Assembly: GCA_949297145.1 (NCBI GenBank)
Contig: CASFQO010000001.1
Location: forward strand, 1-64,000
Direction of reading: 5' to 3'
From: an uncultured Alphaproteobacteria bacterium
GTDB lineage: Bacteria; Pseudomonadota; Alphaproteobacteria; RF32; CAG-239
DNA: 64,000 nucleotides
The position numbers were made by a program, and so were the translations under genes. Positions within the stretch are counted from its first letter, which is position 1, and each line of letters starts with the position of its first letter. The notes under the pieces were generated by a model. It was not told the DNA's origin, did not search any database, and saw nothing but the letters and a program-made list of their open reading frames with translations. This document shows positions 24,786 to 34,611 of the stretch, piece by piece.

Positions 24786-27170
24786 TTATCTCAAAACGGC
24801 ACCTGTTTTCTTGCCGACTTCAAGAATAACTTTATTCATCAAAGCCTCAATTTCAGCATCGGTGTAAGTCTTTTCTTTAGGCTGGAAGGTAACAGATATC
24901 GCAACGGATTTTTTATCTTCTGGAAGATTGTCACCTTCATATACATCAAATACCCGAACATCAACAATATTATTTCTGTCAGCATTTTTAGCCGCAGCAA
25001 CAATGCTGATAGCAGAAACATTGCGAGCCACAACAAAAGCTAAATCTTTGTCAACAGCTTGCAGTTGAGATAATTCAAGTTTCTTTTTCGCCTTAGATTT
25101 AGCATCTCTAGGTTGAGGAATATTATCCAAAAATACCTCAAAAGCAACAACATTAGATTTAATGTCAAGAGCTTTCAAAACAGCCGGATGCAACTCCCCA
25201 AAATAAGCTAAAACATTCTTACCTAAACGGATAACACCGCTTCTTCCCGGATGATAATAGGTCGGAGCATCGGTTGTAATTTGCGGCGCTTCAATAGGGC
25301 CCTTAGCCGCAGCAATAGCCGCAAGAGCATCCGCTTTGGCATCAAAGACGTCATAGGCGCGCATAGAACCTGTCCAATCTTTTTTAGAAGTTTTACCAAC
25401 CCGAATACCGGAAGCAACTGCCTTTTGTTCCCCCGGATTTCTGCCATAAAACTCCGGCGCAACTTCAAACAATGCCAAATCCGCATATCCGCGTGCAATA
25501 TTATTTTTAGCACCAATAAGCAGATTCGGTAACAAAGAAGGTCTCATCTCGTCCAGTTCTTTAACAATAGGATTTTGCAACAAAATCGGCTCTTGTCCGC
25601 GACGGAAATATTGAGCAATATCGCTATCCGTGAAGCTAAATGTAACCGTTTCAAACATACCGCGAGAAGCGAGTTCATGCTTAACCATAACGATATTATT
25701 TTGAAGAGGCGTCAAAACCGGTTTCGGAAAATCTGCGGTTTTCATAGATGTTGCCGGAATATTATCCAAACCAATCATCCGCACAACTTCTTCAATCAAA
25801 TCTTGTTCACATTCAATATCTCCACGCCAAGAAGGAGAAACCGCTTTAATCTTTCCGTCTTCTTCAGAAAGTGTGAATCCTAAGTGAGAAAGAATTTCTT
25901 CACATTTTTCTTTAGAAACTTCCATCCCAACGAAAGTCTTCAATCTTTCCGGACGAAGATATACCGGTTTTGCCTCAAATTTTTCCGCACCGGCAATCTC
26001 CATTTCAGAGGCCTCACCACCACAAATATCCAAAATCATTTTTGTGGCATAATTATTGCCGGAGATATTAGACATCGGGTCAACCCAACGTTCGTAGCGA
26101 GCGCGAGAGTCGGAATCAAGTTGTAATTTTCTTCCCGTACGAGCAATGCAGGTAGGTGTAAATAAAGCGCATTCCAGAAGAACGTCTGTTGTGTCTTCAT
26201 AACTACCTTTATTTAAGCCGCCCATAATACCGCCCAAACACTGAACACCTTCGTCGTCACAAATACCCAAACATTTATCATCAAGCGTATAGCTCTTTTC
26301 GTTTAAGGCCAAAAATTCTTCACCATTATGAGCCATACGAACCTTAATGTTGCCTTTGAGTTTATCGGCATCAAAAACGTGCAAAGGACGCGCCAAATCA
26401 TAGTTAATGTAGTTTGTGATATCAACAAGCGCAGAAATCGGACGTAACCCGATAGCGGTTAATCTATCCTTCATCCATTTAGGAGTTTCCGCTTTATTAT
26501 TGACGCCTTTGATATAACGAGCCGTATAAGTCGGGCACGCGTCAGGACAATCAACAGAAACTGTAATAGGGCTTTTGAATGAACCTTTAATTTCCGGAAT
26601 ATTAAGTGGTTTTAGTTTTCCTAATCCGGAAGCGGCTAAATCTCTGGCAATACCTCGAACACCAAGGCATTCTGCACGGTTTGGAGTGATGGAAACTTCA
26701 ATAACCGGATCAATATTCAAAACATCAGCAGCAGACATTCCGATGGCAGTATCGGTAGGCAATTCAATAATTCCGCTATGGTCGTTTCCAACCATTAACT
26801 CTTTTTCGGAACACATCATGCCCATACTTTCAACACCACGGATTTTAGCAACTTTCAAACGTTCGCCATAAGCAGGAATAAGAGCACCTGTGGGCGCATA
26901 TATTCCAATAAGTCCTTCATGAACATTTGGCGCACCGCAAACAACCTGTAAAGTTTCTTTACCGGTATTAACCGCCAGAACGTGAAGATGGTCTGAATCC
27001 GGATGCATTTCCACTTTTTCAATTTTGGCCGTAATAAAATCATGAAGAGCGGCCGCCGGATTAATAACTTCTTCAACTTCCAATCCGATGCGAGTTAATG
27101 TTTCGCTAATTTCATCAACACTGGCATTTGTATCTAAATGTTCCTTTAACCAAGAAAGTGTAAATTTCAT
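24786..27170 (-). CDS. pheT: Phenylalanyl-tRNA synthetase beta subunit
   Basis: 794 aa, normal length. Domains in order: EMAP-like tRNA-binding domain (residues about 40-150, DHLHVLAVNTGKETLQVVCGAPN), B3/4 editing domain, B5 (about 400-470), the catalytic-like core and a C-terminal FDX-ACB anticodon-binding domain (DKDLAFVVARNVSA). It forms the alpha2-beta2 enzyme with PheS. The start overlaps the pheS stop in ATGA, so the two are coupled. Confidence 0.97.
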   Translation of the reverse strand: MKFTLSWLKEHLDTNASVDEISETLTRIGLEVEEVINPAAALHDFITAKIEKVEMHPDSDHLHVLAVNTGKETLQVVCGAPNVHEGLIGIYAPTGALIPAYGERLKVAKIRGVESMGMMCSEKELMVGNDHSGIIELPTDTAIGMSAADVLNIDPVIEVSITPNRAECLGVRGIARDLAASGLGKLKPLNIPEIKGSFKSPITVSVDCPDACPTYTARYIKGVNNKAETPKWMKDRLTAIGLRPISALVDITNYINYDLARPLHVFDADKLKGNIKVRMAHNGEEFLALNEKSYTLDDKCLGICDDEGVQCLGGIMGGLNKGSYEDTTDVLLECALFTPTCIARTGRKLQLDSDSRARYERWVDPMSNISGNNYATKMILDICGGEASEMEIAGAEKFEAKPVYLRPERLKTFVGMEVSKEKCEEILSHLGFTLSEEDGKIKAVSPSWRGDIECEQDLIEEVVRMIGLDNIPATSMKTADFPKPVLTPLQNNIVMVKHELASRGMFETVTFSFTDSDIAQYFRRGQEPILLQNPIVKELDEMRPSLLPNLLIGAKNNIARGYADLALFEVAPEFYGRNPGEQKAVASGIRVGKTSKKDWTGSMRAYDVFDAKADALAAIAAAKGPIEAPQITTDAPTYYHPGRSGVIRLGKNVLAYFGELHPAVLKALDIKSNVVAFEVFLDNIPQPRDAKSKAKKKLELSQLQAVDKDLAFVVARNVSAISIVAAAKNADRNNIVDVRVFDVYEGDNLPEDKKSVAISVTFQPKEKTYTDAEIEALMNKVILEVGKKTGAVLR

Positions 27171-28276
27171 CGAGCCACCCCCCCATTATTGCTAAGACCG
27201 CTTGTCATAGAAGAAAAGTCAAGTGGTGTAAAACCATAGTTTTTAATCCAACGCACATCAGATTCAAAGAAAGTTCTTAAATCCGGAATACCATATTTGA
27301 GCATAGCCAGTCTATCAATACCGGCGCCGAATGCGAACCCTTGATATTCATCAGGATCAATACCGCCGGCTCTTAAAACATTTGGATGAACCATACCGCA
27401 ACCCAAAACTTCCAGCCAATCTGTTCCGGCTCCGATAATCAAATCCGTTTTTGTTTTTAAGCACCCGATATCAACTTCGGCAGAAGGTTCGGTAAATGGA
27501 AAGTACGATGGGCGAAAACGAATAGGCAGTTCATCAACTTCAAAAAAGGCCTTCATAAAGTCGTATAAGCAACCTTTAAGGTCGGCCATGGTTGTTTTTT
27601 TATCAATAACCAGTCCTTCAACTTGATGAAACATCGGTGTATGCGTTGCATCATAGTCAGAACGATAAGTTCTTCCCGGAGCAATAATGCGGATAGGCGG
27701 ACGTTTCTTTTCCATGGTACGAATTTGCACACCTGAAGTATGTGTTCTAACCACATAAGCGCTATCCATATCAAAAGCATTGTTCACATCATTGTTGATA
27801 TAGAAAGTATCTTGCATTTGCCGAGCAGGGTGGTTTGGGGGCATATTTAAGGCATTAAAGTTGTGGAACTGATCTTCAATATCCGGTCCTTCTGCAACAT
27901 CAAATCCCATCTGTGCAAAAATAGCCACAATTTCTTCATAAACTTTAGAAACCGGATGAATACGACCTTGAACTTCCGGACGACACGGAAGAGTAACATC
28001 AACCACTTCTTTTTTAAGTTTTTCATTAAGAAGTTGAATTTCTAAAGCTTGTTTTTTCTCAGCGATTTTCGCTTCCAATTCCGCTTTGACCACATTAACC
28101 TGTTTACCCAAAGCAATTCTTTCTTCCAAAGGCATAGAACCGAGTGTTTTTAAGAGTTCGGTAATTTGCCCTTTTTTCCCCAATGCAGCCACTCTGACAT
28201 CATCTAGAGCTTTGGCATTGTCAGCATTGTTAATCTGCTCAATAATACTGTTTTTTATACTATCAATATCACTCAT
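27167..28276 (-). CDS. pheS: Phenylalanyl-tRNA synthetase alpha subunit
   Basis: 369 aa. An N-terminal coiled-coil (residues 1-90) binds tRNA; the class II core has motif 2 (RTHTSGVQIRTM, then APGRTYRSDYDATHTPMFHQVEG) and motif 3 (GFAFGAGIDRLAMLKYGIPDLR). Upstream, a minus-strand TTGACT near 28355 could be its -35. I see no leader peptide rich in Phe codons, so no classical Phe attenuator is evident. Confidence 0.97.
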   Translation of the reverse strand: MSDIDSIKNSIIEQINNADNAKALDDVRVAALGKKGQITELLKTLGSMPLEERIALGKQVNVVKAELEAKIAEKKQALEIQLLNEKLKKEVVDVTLPCRPEVQGRIHPVSKVYEEIVAIFAQMGFDVAEGPDIEDQFHNFNALNMPPNHPARQMQDTFYINNDVNNAFDMDSAYVVRTHTSGVQIRTMEKKRPPIRIIAPGRTYRSDYDATHTPMFHQVEGLVIDKKTTMADLKGCLYDFMKAFFEVDELPIRFRPSYFPFTEPSAEVDIGCLKTKTDLIIGAGTDWLEVLGCGMVHPNVLRAGGIDPDEYQGFAFGAGIDRLAMLKYGIPDLRTFFESDVRWIKNYGFTPLDFSSMTSGLSNNGGVAR

Positions 28277-28450
28277 TTCATCATCCTAACATATGGTTAA
28301 GAGCCACAATCTCCTCATACCTCATTTTAGATTTATTGAAACGCAGAATATGCGAATAACACCTAAGTCAACAAATCTAAAACTGATAATAATATTTTAA
28401 TTTTGCGCTCAGCAGTAGGAAACCCACCATGGCAAAAATTTTAAATACAA

Positions 28451-28482
28451 AAGAGTCCTCTTGGTTGCCCAAGACGACTCTT
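28451..28482 (-). terminator. Terminator of rpmI-rplT
   Basis: AAGAGTC with GACTCTT and TCTTGG with CCAAGA form a 13-bp stem with one C-C mismatch, ending in TTTTGTATTT on the minus strand. Confidence 0.87.
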
Positions 28483-28510
28483 CAAAACTGATATAAACTA
28501 TACTAAAAAA

Positions 28511-28870
28511 TTATTTAGCCAGAGCCGCTTTGGCAGTTTCTACTAACTTAGCAAAAGCTTGGGGCTCTCTATAAGCGATATCAGCCAGCACTTTACGGTC
28601 AAGCTCAATACCTGCCTTAACGAGCCCGCTAATAAATCGAGAATAAGTCATATCATTCAAACGAGTAGCAGCGTTAATACGTTGAATCCACAAAGAACGG
28701 AAGTTTCTCTTCTTTGCTTTTCTATCACGATAAGCATACTGCAAACCTTTTTCAACTTTTTCAACAGCAACTCTGAAAACGTTTTTATTACGTCCTCTGT
28801 AGCCTTTAGCCATATCGATAATTTTCTTATGGCGAGCGTGAGCTGTTACACCTCTTTTAACACGAGACAT
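28511..28870 (-). CDS. rplT: Ribosomal protein bL20 (L20)
   Basis: 119 aa. [27 protein letters not shown] is written as the standard L20 N-terminus: basic tail, then HKK and [22 protein letters not shown] and the [15 protein letters not shown] segment confirm it. GGAGGA precedes the ATG. It follows rpmI by 18 nt on the same strand; infC is not in the window next to them. Confidence 0.98.
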   Translation of the reverse strand: MSRVKRGVTAHARHKKIIDMAKGYRGRNKNVFRVAVEKVEKGLQYAYRDRKAKKRNFRSLWIQRINAATRLNDMTYSRFISGLVKAGIELDRKVLADIAYREPQAFAKLVETAKAALAK

Positions 28871-28888
28871 TTATAAATCCTCCTACAA

Positions 28889-29086
28889 CTACAAATAAGG
28901 TAAAAACTTTTTAACAATCTGAACATCAACTTCTGACAACAAAGTTGTGCCGCGAGCTTGTCTTTTCATTTTCTGAGTTTTGCAGAAGAGGCAGTGTCTC
29001 TTTTTCGCAAAATTTCTTTTTAACTTACCGGTACCGGTAACGCTAAAACGTTTTTTAGCAGAACTTTTTGTTTTTAATTTAGGCAT
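28889..29086 (-). CDS. rpmI: Ribosomal protein bL35 (L35)
   Basis: 65 aa from the ATG at 29086 ([14 protein letters not shown]), with AAAGGG upstream; a five-codon longer frame from 29101 would include that ribosome site. [20 protein letters not shown] is the conserved central part; the two Cys are unusual but tolerated. Operon with rplT. Confidence 0.97.
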   Translation of the reverse strand: MPKLKTKSSAKKRFSVTGTGKLKRNFAKKRHCLFCKTQKMKRQARGTTLLSEVDVQIVKKFLPYL

Positions 29087-29211
29087 TTCAATCCCTTTCA
29101 AAAATTAAGTTGGATTCAAGACAACAGTAAGGCATGCCATTAGCCCTCTCTGTTATTCGAGATAGTTTATACACGAATATTTTAAAAAGTAAAGCACTTT
29201 TTAATTTAAAA

Positions 29212-30690
29212 TTAAGAATTAGTTTTACGATAAAAATAGTCTTTTTTGATAAAAACAAAGACACCTTGTTCATAGAATAAGAATCCTTTATAAACAGCAG
29301 CAGCAGGAATTTTATAGATATAGAATTCATCAGGACGTAAATAATATGAAAAATCAGCATCTTTAGCATCATCAATATCTACAACAACAATATCCCTATG
29401 TAAATCAAGCTGTTGTTGCATGTTTCCCCCCTTTATTTGCATATCCTTTTGGGTCCAAAGCCAATAAAGAGGCGTATCATCAGATATGTATAAATTATCA
29501 CGAGTATGTAAAATTTGGAAAGGTAAAGTATGAAAGCCGATGGCCTGAATTTTGTGATCTGTCAGATTATGTTTTTGCAAGACTTTCATAATTTCAAATT
29601 GAGAAGAGTAGGGATGTTTGATATCATAAGATATTGAAGCGTAGCTCCAGAAAATTTGGATGAACAGGCATAGAATAAAAAGAAAATGATTTCTTTGACG
29701 ACAGTAATTTGGAAAAAACATATACATTGAACAAAGAAATAATCCCCAAACAGCACCTTGGTGGTAATACATAGGATGAATCGCAAAATATCCGGCAATA
29801 AAGCTTATCCAAATAAGAAAAAAAGGTAAAACAGTCGCACGGTACCTGGATATATTTTTATAAAAATCTAAAGATAAAACGGTTTTAATGGCACAAATAG
29901 CAATCCAACCGAGAATACATAAGTTAAGTATCATATTTTTTCCGGCAAAAAAACTTTCCGGAAAATGAGCAATAACATTATATGGATAATTTTTTATGTA
30001 TTCGATTCTCATTTCGTATTGCACCATATTTATAGGGAATATTTGCCAAATCATTAAAAGACCAAAGCACGCAAGCATAAACAATGGGGCAATATATGGA
30101 GTTAATTTATAAGAGTGATTTGTATAAGCTTCATAAAGCCATATTCCGCCTAAAAATGCTGCAACTGGTGCAAAAAATGAAGAAGATTCGGCAAGTAATA
30201 AAAGCACAAAAGCATACCGCCAAATATATTTATGCCGTAGCGGATATAGATATCCCAAAAGAGCTAACGCCAGATACGCTAAGCAATAATTGCGCGAGAT
30301 GATGTTGTATTGATACAGAAAATAGTGCCCGAACGGAATAAGTATTTTATAAAGAAGCGGTACATTGTATAAAAAGAGAAATATTCCCACAGTCAAAGAC
30401 ATAATAAAGATGGAAACATACGTGATATTGAGATTTTCTCCAAAAACAAAAATAAGCCCTTTAAGAACCAAGTGCCAGAGTGAAGGCTGCCCTTCTTGGT
30501 GGGGAACAGAGGATATAATGTCTGCAACGGAAGCATCGCGAGCAATCAAAAAAGCCTGAACTTCATCCGCCCAAACTTCGTGATAAGGTGCAATATATAA
30601 TGACAACGCCACAAAAACGCACCATATCAAACCGCAAATAATTTTGTTGGAAACAGGTAACGAAACATCCTTAATCATATAATAATCCAT
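29212..30690 (-). CDS. GT-C-fold membrane glycosyltransferase-like protein
   Basis: 492 aa from the ATG at 30690, with about ten to twelve membrane segments. The first loop has YHEVWADEVQAFLIARD, the D/E-bearing loop of GT-C (PMT-like) transferases, followed by HQEGQPSLWHLVLKG. A short periplasmic C-terminal part follows TLPFQILHTRDNLY. It differs from the GT-C twins at 13769-16799. The start lies only 10 nt after the aspS terminator stem and no Shine-Dalgarno sequence is clear; an ATG four codons later is an alternative. Confidence 0.83.
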   Translation of the reverse strand: MDYYMIKDVSLPVSNKIICGLIWCVFVALSLYIAPYHEVWADEVQAFLIARDASVADIISSVPHQEGQPSLWHLVLKGLIFVFGENLNITYVSIFIMSLTVGIFLFLYNVPLLYKILIPFGHYFLYQYNIISRNYCLAYLALALLGYLYPLRHKYIWRYAFVLLLLAESSSFFAPVAAFLGGIWLYEAYTNHSYKLTPYIAPLFMLACFGLLMIWQIFPINMVQYEMRIEYIKNYPYNVIAHFPESFFAGKNMILNLCILGWIAICAIKTVLSLDFYKNISRYRATVLPFFLIWISFIAGYFAIHPMYYHQGAVWGLFLCSMYMFFPNYCRQRNHFLFILCLFIQIFWSYASISYDIKHPYSSQFEIMKVLQKHNLTDHKIQAIGFHTLPFQILHTRDNLYISDDTPLYWLWTQKDMQIKGGNMQQQLDLHRDIVVVDIDDAKDADFSYYLRPDEFYIYKIPAAAVYKGFLFYEQGVFVFIKKDYFYRKTNS

Positions 30691-30699
30691 CAAAAAAAG

Positions 30700-30729
30700 A
30701 TAAGGCAGCCAATCTTCTGACTGCCTTAT
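30700..30729 (-). terminator. Terminator of aspS
   Basis: ATAAGGCAG (30700-30708) pairs with CTGCCTTAT (30721-30729) and ends in CTTTTTTT on the minus strand. It overlaps the region expected to hold the ribosome site of the next gene. Confidence 0.87.
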
Positions 30730-30739
30730 TTTATTTTAA

Positions 30740-32503
30740 CTACGCGTCAGCTTTGATTTCAATATGCAAATCTTTAAGCTGCTGCTCAGATACCGTATTC
30801 GGTGCCTGCATTAACAAATCTTGTGCTTTACCGTTAAGCGGGAACAAGATAACATCACGAATAATCGGCTCGTCTAAGAGCAACATAACCGTACGGTCAA
30901 TCCCCGGAGCACAACCGGCGTGAGGAGGAGCCCCATACTTAAAGGCGTTAATCATCCCGCCGAATTTACTGTCAACAACGCTGTTGTCATAACCGGCCAA
31001 TTCAAAGGCTTTATACATAATTTCCGGCTTATGGTTACGAACAGCACCGGAAGCTAACTCAACACCGTTGCAAACGAAGTCATATTGATAAGCAAGAATT
31101 TCAAATGGATCCTTGTTTAAGAGCGCATCCATTCCGCCTTGTGGCATAGAAAACGGGTTGTGAGAAAATTGAACCTCTCCGGTTTCTTCATTTTCTTCAT
31201 AGAACGGAAAGTCAACAATCCAACAAATTCTAAAGGCGTTCTTTTCAATCAAATCCAGATCTTCACCTAATTTAGTGCGAACTTTACCTGAGAATTTGTT
31301 GATGAACTTTTTATTGCCACCCATAAAGACGATAGCATCACCATCTTTAAGACCGAACATATTTTTAAGTTCAGCCATTTTTTCTTCAGAAAAGAATTTA
31401 GCAATACCTTTTGCACCATTAGCAGATAAAGCAACATAAGCCATACCGCCAAACCCTTCTTCTTTCGCAAAACCATCTAATTTATCAAAGAAAGAGCGAG
31501 GCTTTTCTCCGGCACTAGGAATAACAATGGCGCGCAATTCTTCACCATTTGCAGCTTTAGTATCATATACACCAAAGCCGGAATTGCTAAAGAAAGCAGT
31601 TGCATCTTGAATAACAAGAGGATTTCTCAAATCTGGTTTATCCGAACCATATTTTAGCATAGCTTCTTTGAAAGCGATTCTCTTAAACGGTGCTTGGTCA
31701 ACTTTTTTACCATTACCAAATTCATTAAAAATCGTTCCCATTGTTTTTTCCATAACCGCAAAAACATCTTCTTGCGTAGCGAAAGACATTTCCATATCAA
31801 GTTGATAGAATTCACCCGGACTACGGTCAGCACGAGGGTCTTCATCACGAAAACAAGGTGCAATTTGGAAATATTTATCAAAACCGGAAACCATCAACAA
31901 TTGTTTGAATTGTTGCGGAGATTGTGGAAGAGCGTAAAAGCGTCCTGGATTTAAACGAGATGGAACCAAAAAGTCTCTTGCGCCTTCAGGAGAAGAAGCT
32001 GTCAAAATTGGAGTTTGATATTCTAAGAAACCTTGTTCGTTCATCAATTCGCGCATTCTTTTGATAACGTGGCAGCGCAAAATAATGTTGCTATGAATCT
32101 TCTCTCTGCGCAAATCCAAGAAACGATATTTTAAGCGCATTTCTTCCGGAGAATTATCTTCACCGAATACTTGGATAGGAAGCACATCAGCCATAGAGTG
32201 AAGTTCAACATGAGTAACTTTAACTTCAACATCACCTGTCGGCATATTTTTATTAACGCTTTCACGTAAAACAACATCTCCGTCAACGGTAATAACACTT
32301 TCCACACGAATATCTTCAAGTTGCTTGAACAAATCACTGGAGCTATCAACCACGCATTGGGTAATACCATAGTGGTCGCGTAAATCCACAAAGCACAAAT
32401 TACCCAAATTACGTTTACGATGTATCCAACCGGAGAGTTTTACTTTTTTACCTGCATCAGTAGCTCTAAGCTCACCACAGGTATGCGTTCTGTATTCTAA
32501 CAT
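30740..32503 (-). CDS. aspS: Aspartyl-tRNA synthetase
   Basis: 587 aa, bacterial type. N-terminal OB-fold anticodon domain (residues 1-110, [14 protein letters not shown]), class II motif 2 ([30 protein letters not shown]), the GAD insertion domain (about 290-420) and motif 3 ([13 protein letters not shown]). It is probably the form found with either strict or relaxed Asp/Asn specificity; this cannot be decided here. AGAGGATC precedes the ATG. Confidence 0.97.
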   Translation of the reverse strand: MLEYRTHTCGELRATDAGKKVKLSGWIHRKRNLGNLCFVDLRDHYGITQCVVDSSSDLFKQLEDIRVESVITVDGDVVLRESVNKNMPTGDVEVKVTHVELHSMADVLPIQVFGEDNSPEEMRLKYRFLDLRREKIHSNIILRCHVIKRMRELMNEQGFLEYQTPILTASSPEGARDFLVPSRLNPGRFYALPQSPQQFKQLLMVSGFDKYFQIAPCFRDEDPRADRSPGEFYQLDMEMSFATQEDVFAVMEKTMGTIFNEFGNGKKVDQAPFKRIAFKEAMLKYGSDKPDLRNPLVIQDATAFFSNSGFGVYDTKAANGEELRAIVIPSAGEKPRSFFDKLDGFAKEEGFGGMAYVALSANGAKGIAKFFSEEKMAELKNMFGLKDGDAIVFMGGNKKFINKFSGKVRTKLGEDLDLIEKNAFRICWIVDFPFYEENEETGEVQFSHNPFSMPQGGMDALLNKDPFEILAYQYDFVCNGVELASGAVRNHKPEIMYKAFELAGYDNSVVDSKFGGMINAFKYGAPPHAGCAPGIDRTVMLLLDEPIIRDVILFPLNGKAQDLLMQAPNTVSEQQLKDLHIEIKADA

Positions 32504-32636
32504 TAGATCCTCTGAATAATTGTTTCAACGTTAATGCCGCCATTTTTACTCTAAAATAGCATAAATGCAAGCTAAAATTAAAAAAATCTTAAACAATCCC
32601 CCATAAAATCATCAAAAAAGAAAGGGAACCAGCCGA

Positions 32637-33803
32637 ATGAATTTAATAGATAACACCAAAGAGCTGCAAAACGCCTGCAAAGTATTAAAAAAACAAAAAA
32701 TCATCGCCATAGATTGCGAGTTTATCCGTGAAAAAACATATTATCCGATACCTTGCCTGATACAAGTCGGATATGAAGACGGCGCATATTTGATAGATCC
32801 CATGGCAAAAGAAATGGATTATGAGAGTTTCTTTTCTTTGTTGCAAAATAAAAAGATATTAAAGGTTTTTCACTCCGGCCGGCAGGATATAGAAATATTG
32901 TATAATTTATCTGGAGTCATCCCAACACCGGTGTTTGATACGCAAATAGCCGCACAGGCGTGTGGTTTGGGCGAGGCCGTTAGCTATGAAAATTTAGTAA
33001 GAGTATATTGCGGAATAGAGTTGGATAAATCTTGCCGCTTAACCAATTGGCAGTTAAGGCCTTTGAGCGCGGAACAATTAGAGTATGCTGCCGGAGATGT
33101 TACACATTTGATAAAATGTTATAAACAAATTGCCGCTTACTTAAAAGAAAACAAACGCGAGAGCTGGATAGAAGAGGATATGGCCGACTTAGTCGACATC
33201 GCACATTATGAACAAAATCCGGCAGATGCTTGGTTGCGAATTCGCCATAACGGGCATTCTCTTCCCTTCTTAAACGCTCTTAAAGCTTTAGCCGAGTGGC
33301 GTGAAAAAATGGCACAAGAACGTAATATTTCACGCCAGACAATCATCAAAGATGAAACTTTGATAAACATCGCCACGGCTTTCCCGAAAGATATGGCCGA
33401 AATGAAACAGGTAAGAGGCATTCGCCCAGACGTTGCCAAAAGCAAATTAGCTAAAGAAATGGTAGAAGTATTAGCCTCTCTGACCGGAGAAAAGTTTGAT
33501 AAAACGTTAGGGCATTTTGACCGTGAACGCGAAGTAACCATCTCACCAAGTCAACATTCGCTGTGCGAGGTATTAAAGTTGCTGTTAAAAATAAAAAGCA
33601 ATGAGTTTGGCGTTGTATCGCGCTTAATCACAAGTGAGAAAAATTTACGAGAATATATCAAAAATCCCAAAGCCAAAAATCAGATTCTGAAAGGCTGGCG
33701 TTATGATGTTTTCGGCAAAACGGCCGAAGAGTTCCGCAAAGGAAAATTGGGCATTGTCTATGATGCCAACGCCCATGATATTGTGGTTAAAGAAATAGCT
33801 TAA
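32637..33803 (+). CDS. rnd: Ribonuclease D
   Basis: 388 aa. The 3'-5' exonuclease domain has all DEDDy residues: Asp26 and Glu28 (IAIDCEF), Asp84 (SGRQDIEIL), Tyr150 and Asp154 (EYAAGDVTHL). HRDC domains follow (LKALAEWREKMAQERNISRQ and VRGIRP). It trims tRNA and other RNA 3' ends. GAAAGG precedes the ATG. Converges with the VOC-protein gene with 4 nt between the stops. Confidence 0.94.
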   Translation: MNLIDNTKELQNACKVLKKQKIIAIDCEFIREKTYYPIPCLIQVGYEDGAYLIDPMAKEMDYESFFSLLQNKKILKVFHSGRQDIEILYNLSGVIPTPVFDTQIAAQACGLGEAVSYENLVRVYCGIELDKSCRLTNWQLRPLSAEQLEYAAGDVTHLIKCYKQIAAYLKENKRESWIEEDMADLVDIAHYEQNPADAWLRIRHNGHSLPFLNALKALAEWREKMAQERNISRQTIIKDETLINIATAFPKDMAEMKQVRGIRPDVAKSKLAKEMVEVLASLTGEKFDKTLGHFDREREVTISPSQHSLCEVLKLLLKIKSNEFGVVSRLITSEKNLREYIKNPKAKNQILKGWRYDVFGKTAEEFRKGKLGIVYDANAHDIVVKEIA

Positions 33804-33807
33804 AAAA

Positions 33808-34179
33808 TTATTTTTGCGGTGGCAAAATTTCAATCCAATAGCCGTCTGGATCTTCAATAAAATAGATTCCCATAGCCTCATTGACAAAGCAAACCCAACC
33901 GTTTTGTTGGTGAAAGTCAAAAGCCTTTTGATAGTCGTCCGCCGTCAGCGCCAAATGAAATTCACATTCACCCAAATCATATTTTTGCGGATGATCTTTA
34001 AGCCAAGTCAATTCCAGGCGAAAATCAGATTTTCCATCTCCCAGATAAACAATAACATAAGCCCCATCTTTATCTTCAATCCGCCCGACTTCATGAAAGC
34101 CCAATGCTTTTTCATAAAAAGCAAGGCTGGTCTGTAAATCTGCAACATTAAAATTAAAATGATTAAAAACAAAAGCCAT
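33808..34179 (-). CDS. VOC-fold protein, glyoxalase I-like
   Basis: 123 aa, one complete vicinal-oxygen-chelate fold. His7 (FNHFNFNVADL), Glu in LELTW, His in CEFHLAL and Glu in DGYWIEILP match the four metal ligands of glyoxalase I (lactoylglutathione lyase), and GIYFIEDPDGYWIE is typical. Substrate identity remains open because many VOC proteins look alike. AAAGGATTG precedes the ATG. A near-perfect palindrome lies about 95 bp upstream. Confidence 0.87.
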   Translation of the reverse strand: MAFVFNHFNFNVADLQTSLAFYEKALGFHEVGRIEDKDGAYVIVYLGDGKSDFRLELTWLKDHPQKYDLGECEFHLALTADDYQKAFDFHQQNGWVCFVNEAMGIYFIEDPDGYWIEILPPQK

Positions 34180-34272
34180 TTTTCAATCCTTTCTAAAAAA
34201 ACGACATCAATTTGCCTGAAAAGGATTTGAAAAGCAATAAAATTCTTGCATTATTCCAAAAATAGATTTGGC

Positions 34273-34292
34273 AGAATAACAAGTGTTATTCT
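34273..34292. repeat. 20-bp inverted repeat upstream of the VOC gene
   Basis: AGAATAACA (34273-34281) and TGTTATTCT (34284-34292) flank an AG centre. No U tract follows, so an operator is more likely than a terminator. Confidence 0.45.
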
Positions 34293-34325
34293 CAAAAAAA
34301 ATATAAAACTGTTGAGATTAATAGC

Positions 34326-34529
34326 TCACTTAAACAATTTCTTGAAAAGTGAAAAGACGCTGACGGTTGTGCGATTGTATACGCGGTTATAAAGTGCCTT
34401 TTTCGGGTTGGTAAGCCATCCAAAGCCACGTGGTGCTTTAAGCCCAAGATTATGGCGAACAATCCGTTTAACAGAAGTTCTGGCGGAAATCATCTTTTTA
34501 AGAGATGGCTTCCTGATACCGATTTTCAT
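34326..34529 (-). CDS. Small basic protein of unknown function
   Basis: 67 aa, pI clearly basic. Sequence features: IGIRKPSLKKMISARTS, RHNLGLKAPRGFGWLTNPKK and ALYNRVYNRTTVSVFSLF. I recall short proteins of this pattern (PSLKK, ARTS, NPKKAxYNxVYNxTT) in gut Firmicutes and mobile elements, with no known function; that is memory and not a search. GGAGC lies near the ATG. It is 82 nt after the alaS start, on the same strand as alaS and upstream-facing of it. Confidence 0.72.
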   Translation of the reverse strand: MKIGIRKPSLKKMISARTSVKRIVRHNLGLKAPRGFGWLTNPKKALYNRVYNRTTVSVFSLFKKLFK

Positions 34530-34611
34530 AAAACAGCTCCTTTATATTTCAAAACTAACTGAAAGAAACATAAAAAGAGAAGTGCCGCAAAGACACTTCT
34601 CTTAAAAAAAC

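Noticed and set aside
24720-25043. Open frame on the plus strand at the pheT end
   Set aside because: It lies opposite the conserved C-terminal domain of PheT and starts beside a terminator; treated as a shadow.
28277-28450. Phe-codon attenuator before pheS
   Set aside because: Two short frames exist but none has a run of Phe codons, and no alternative terminator structure is visible.
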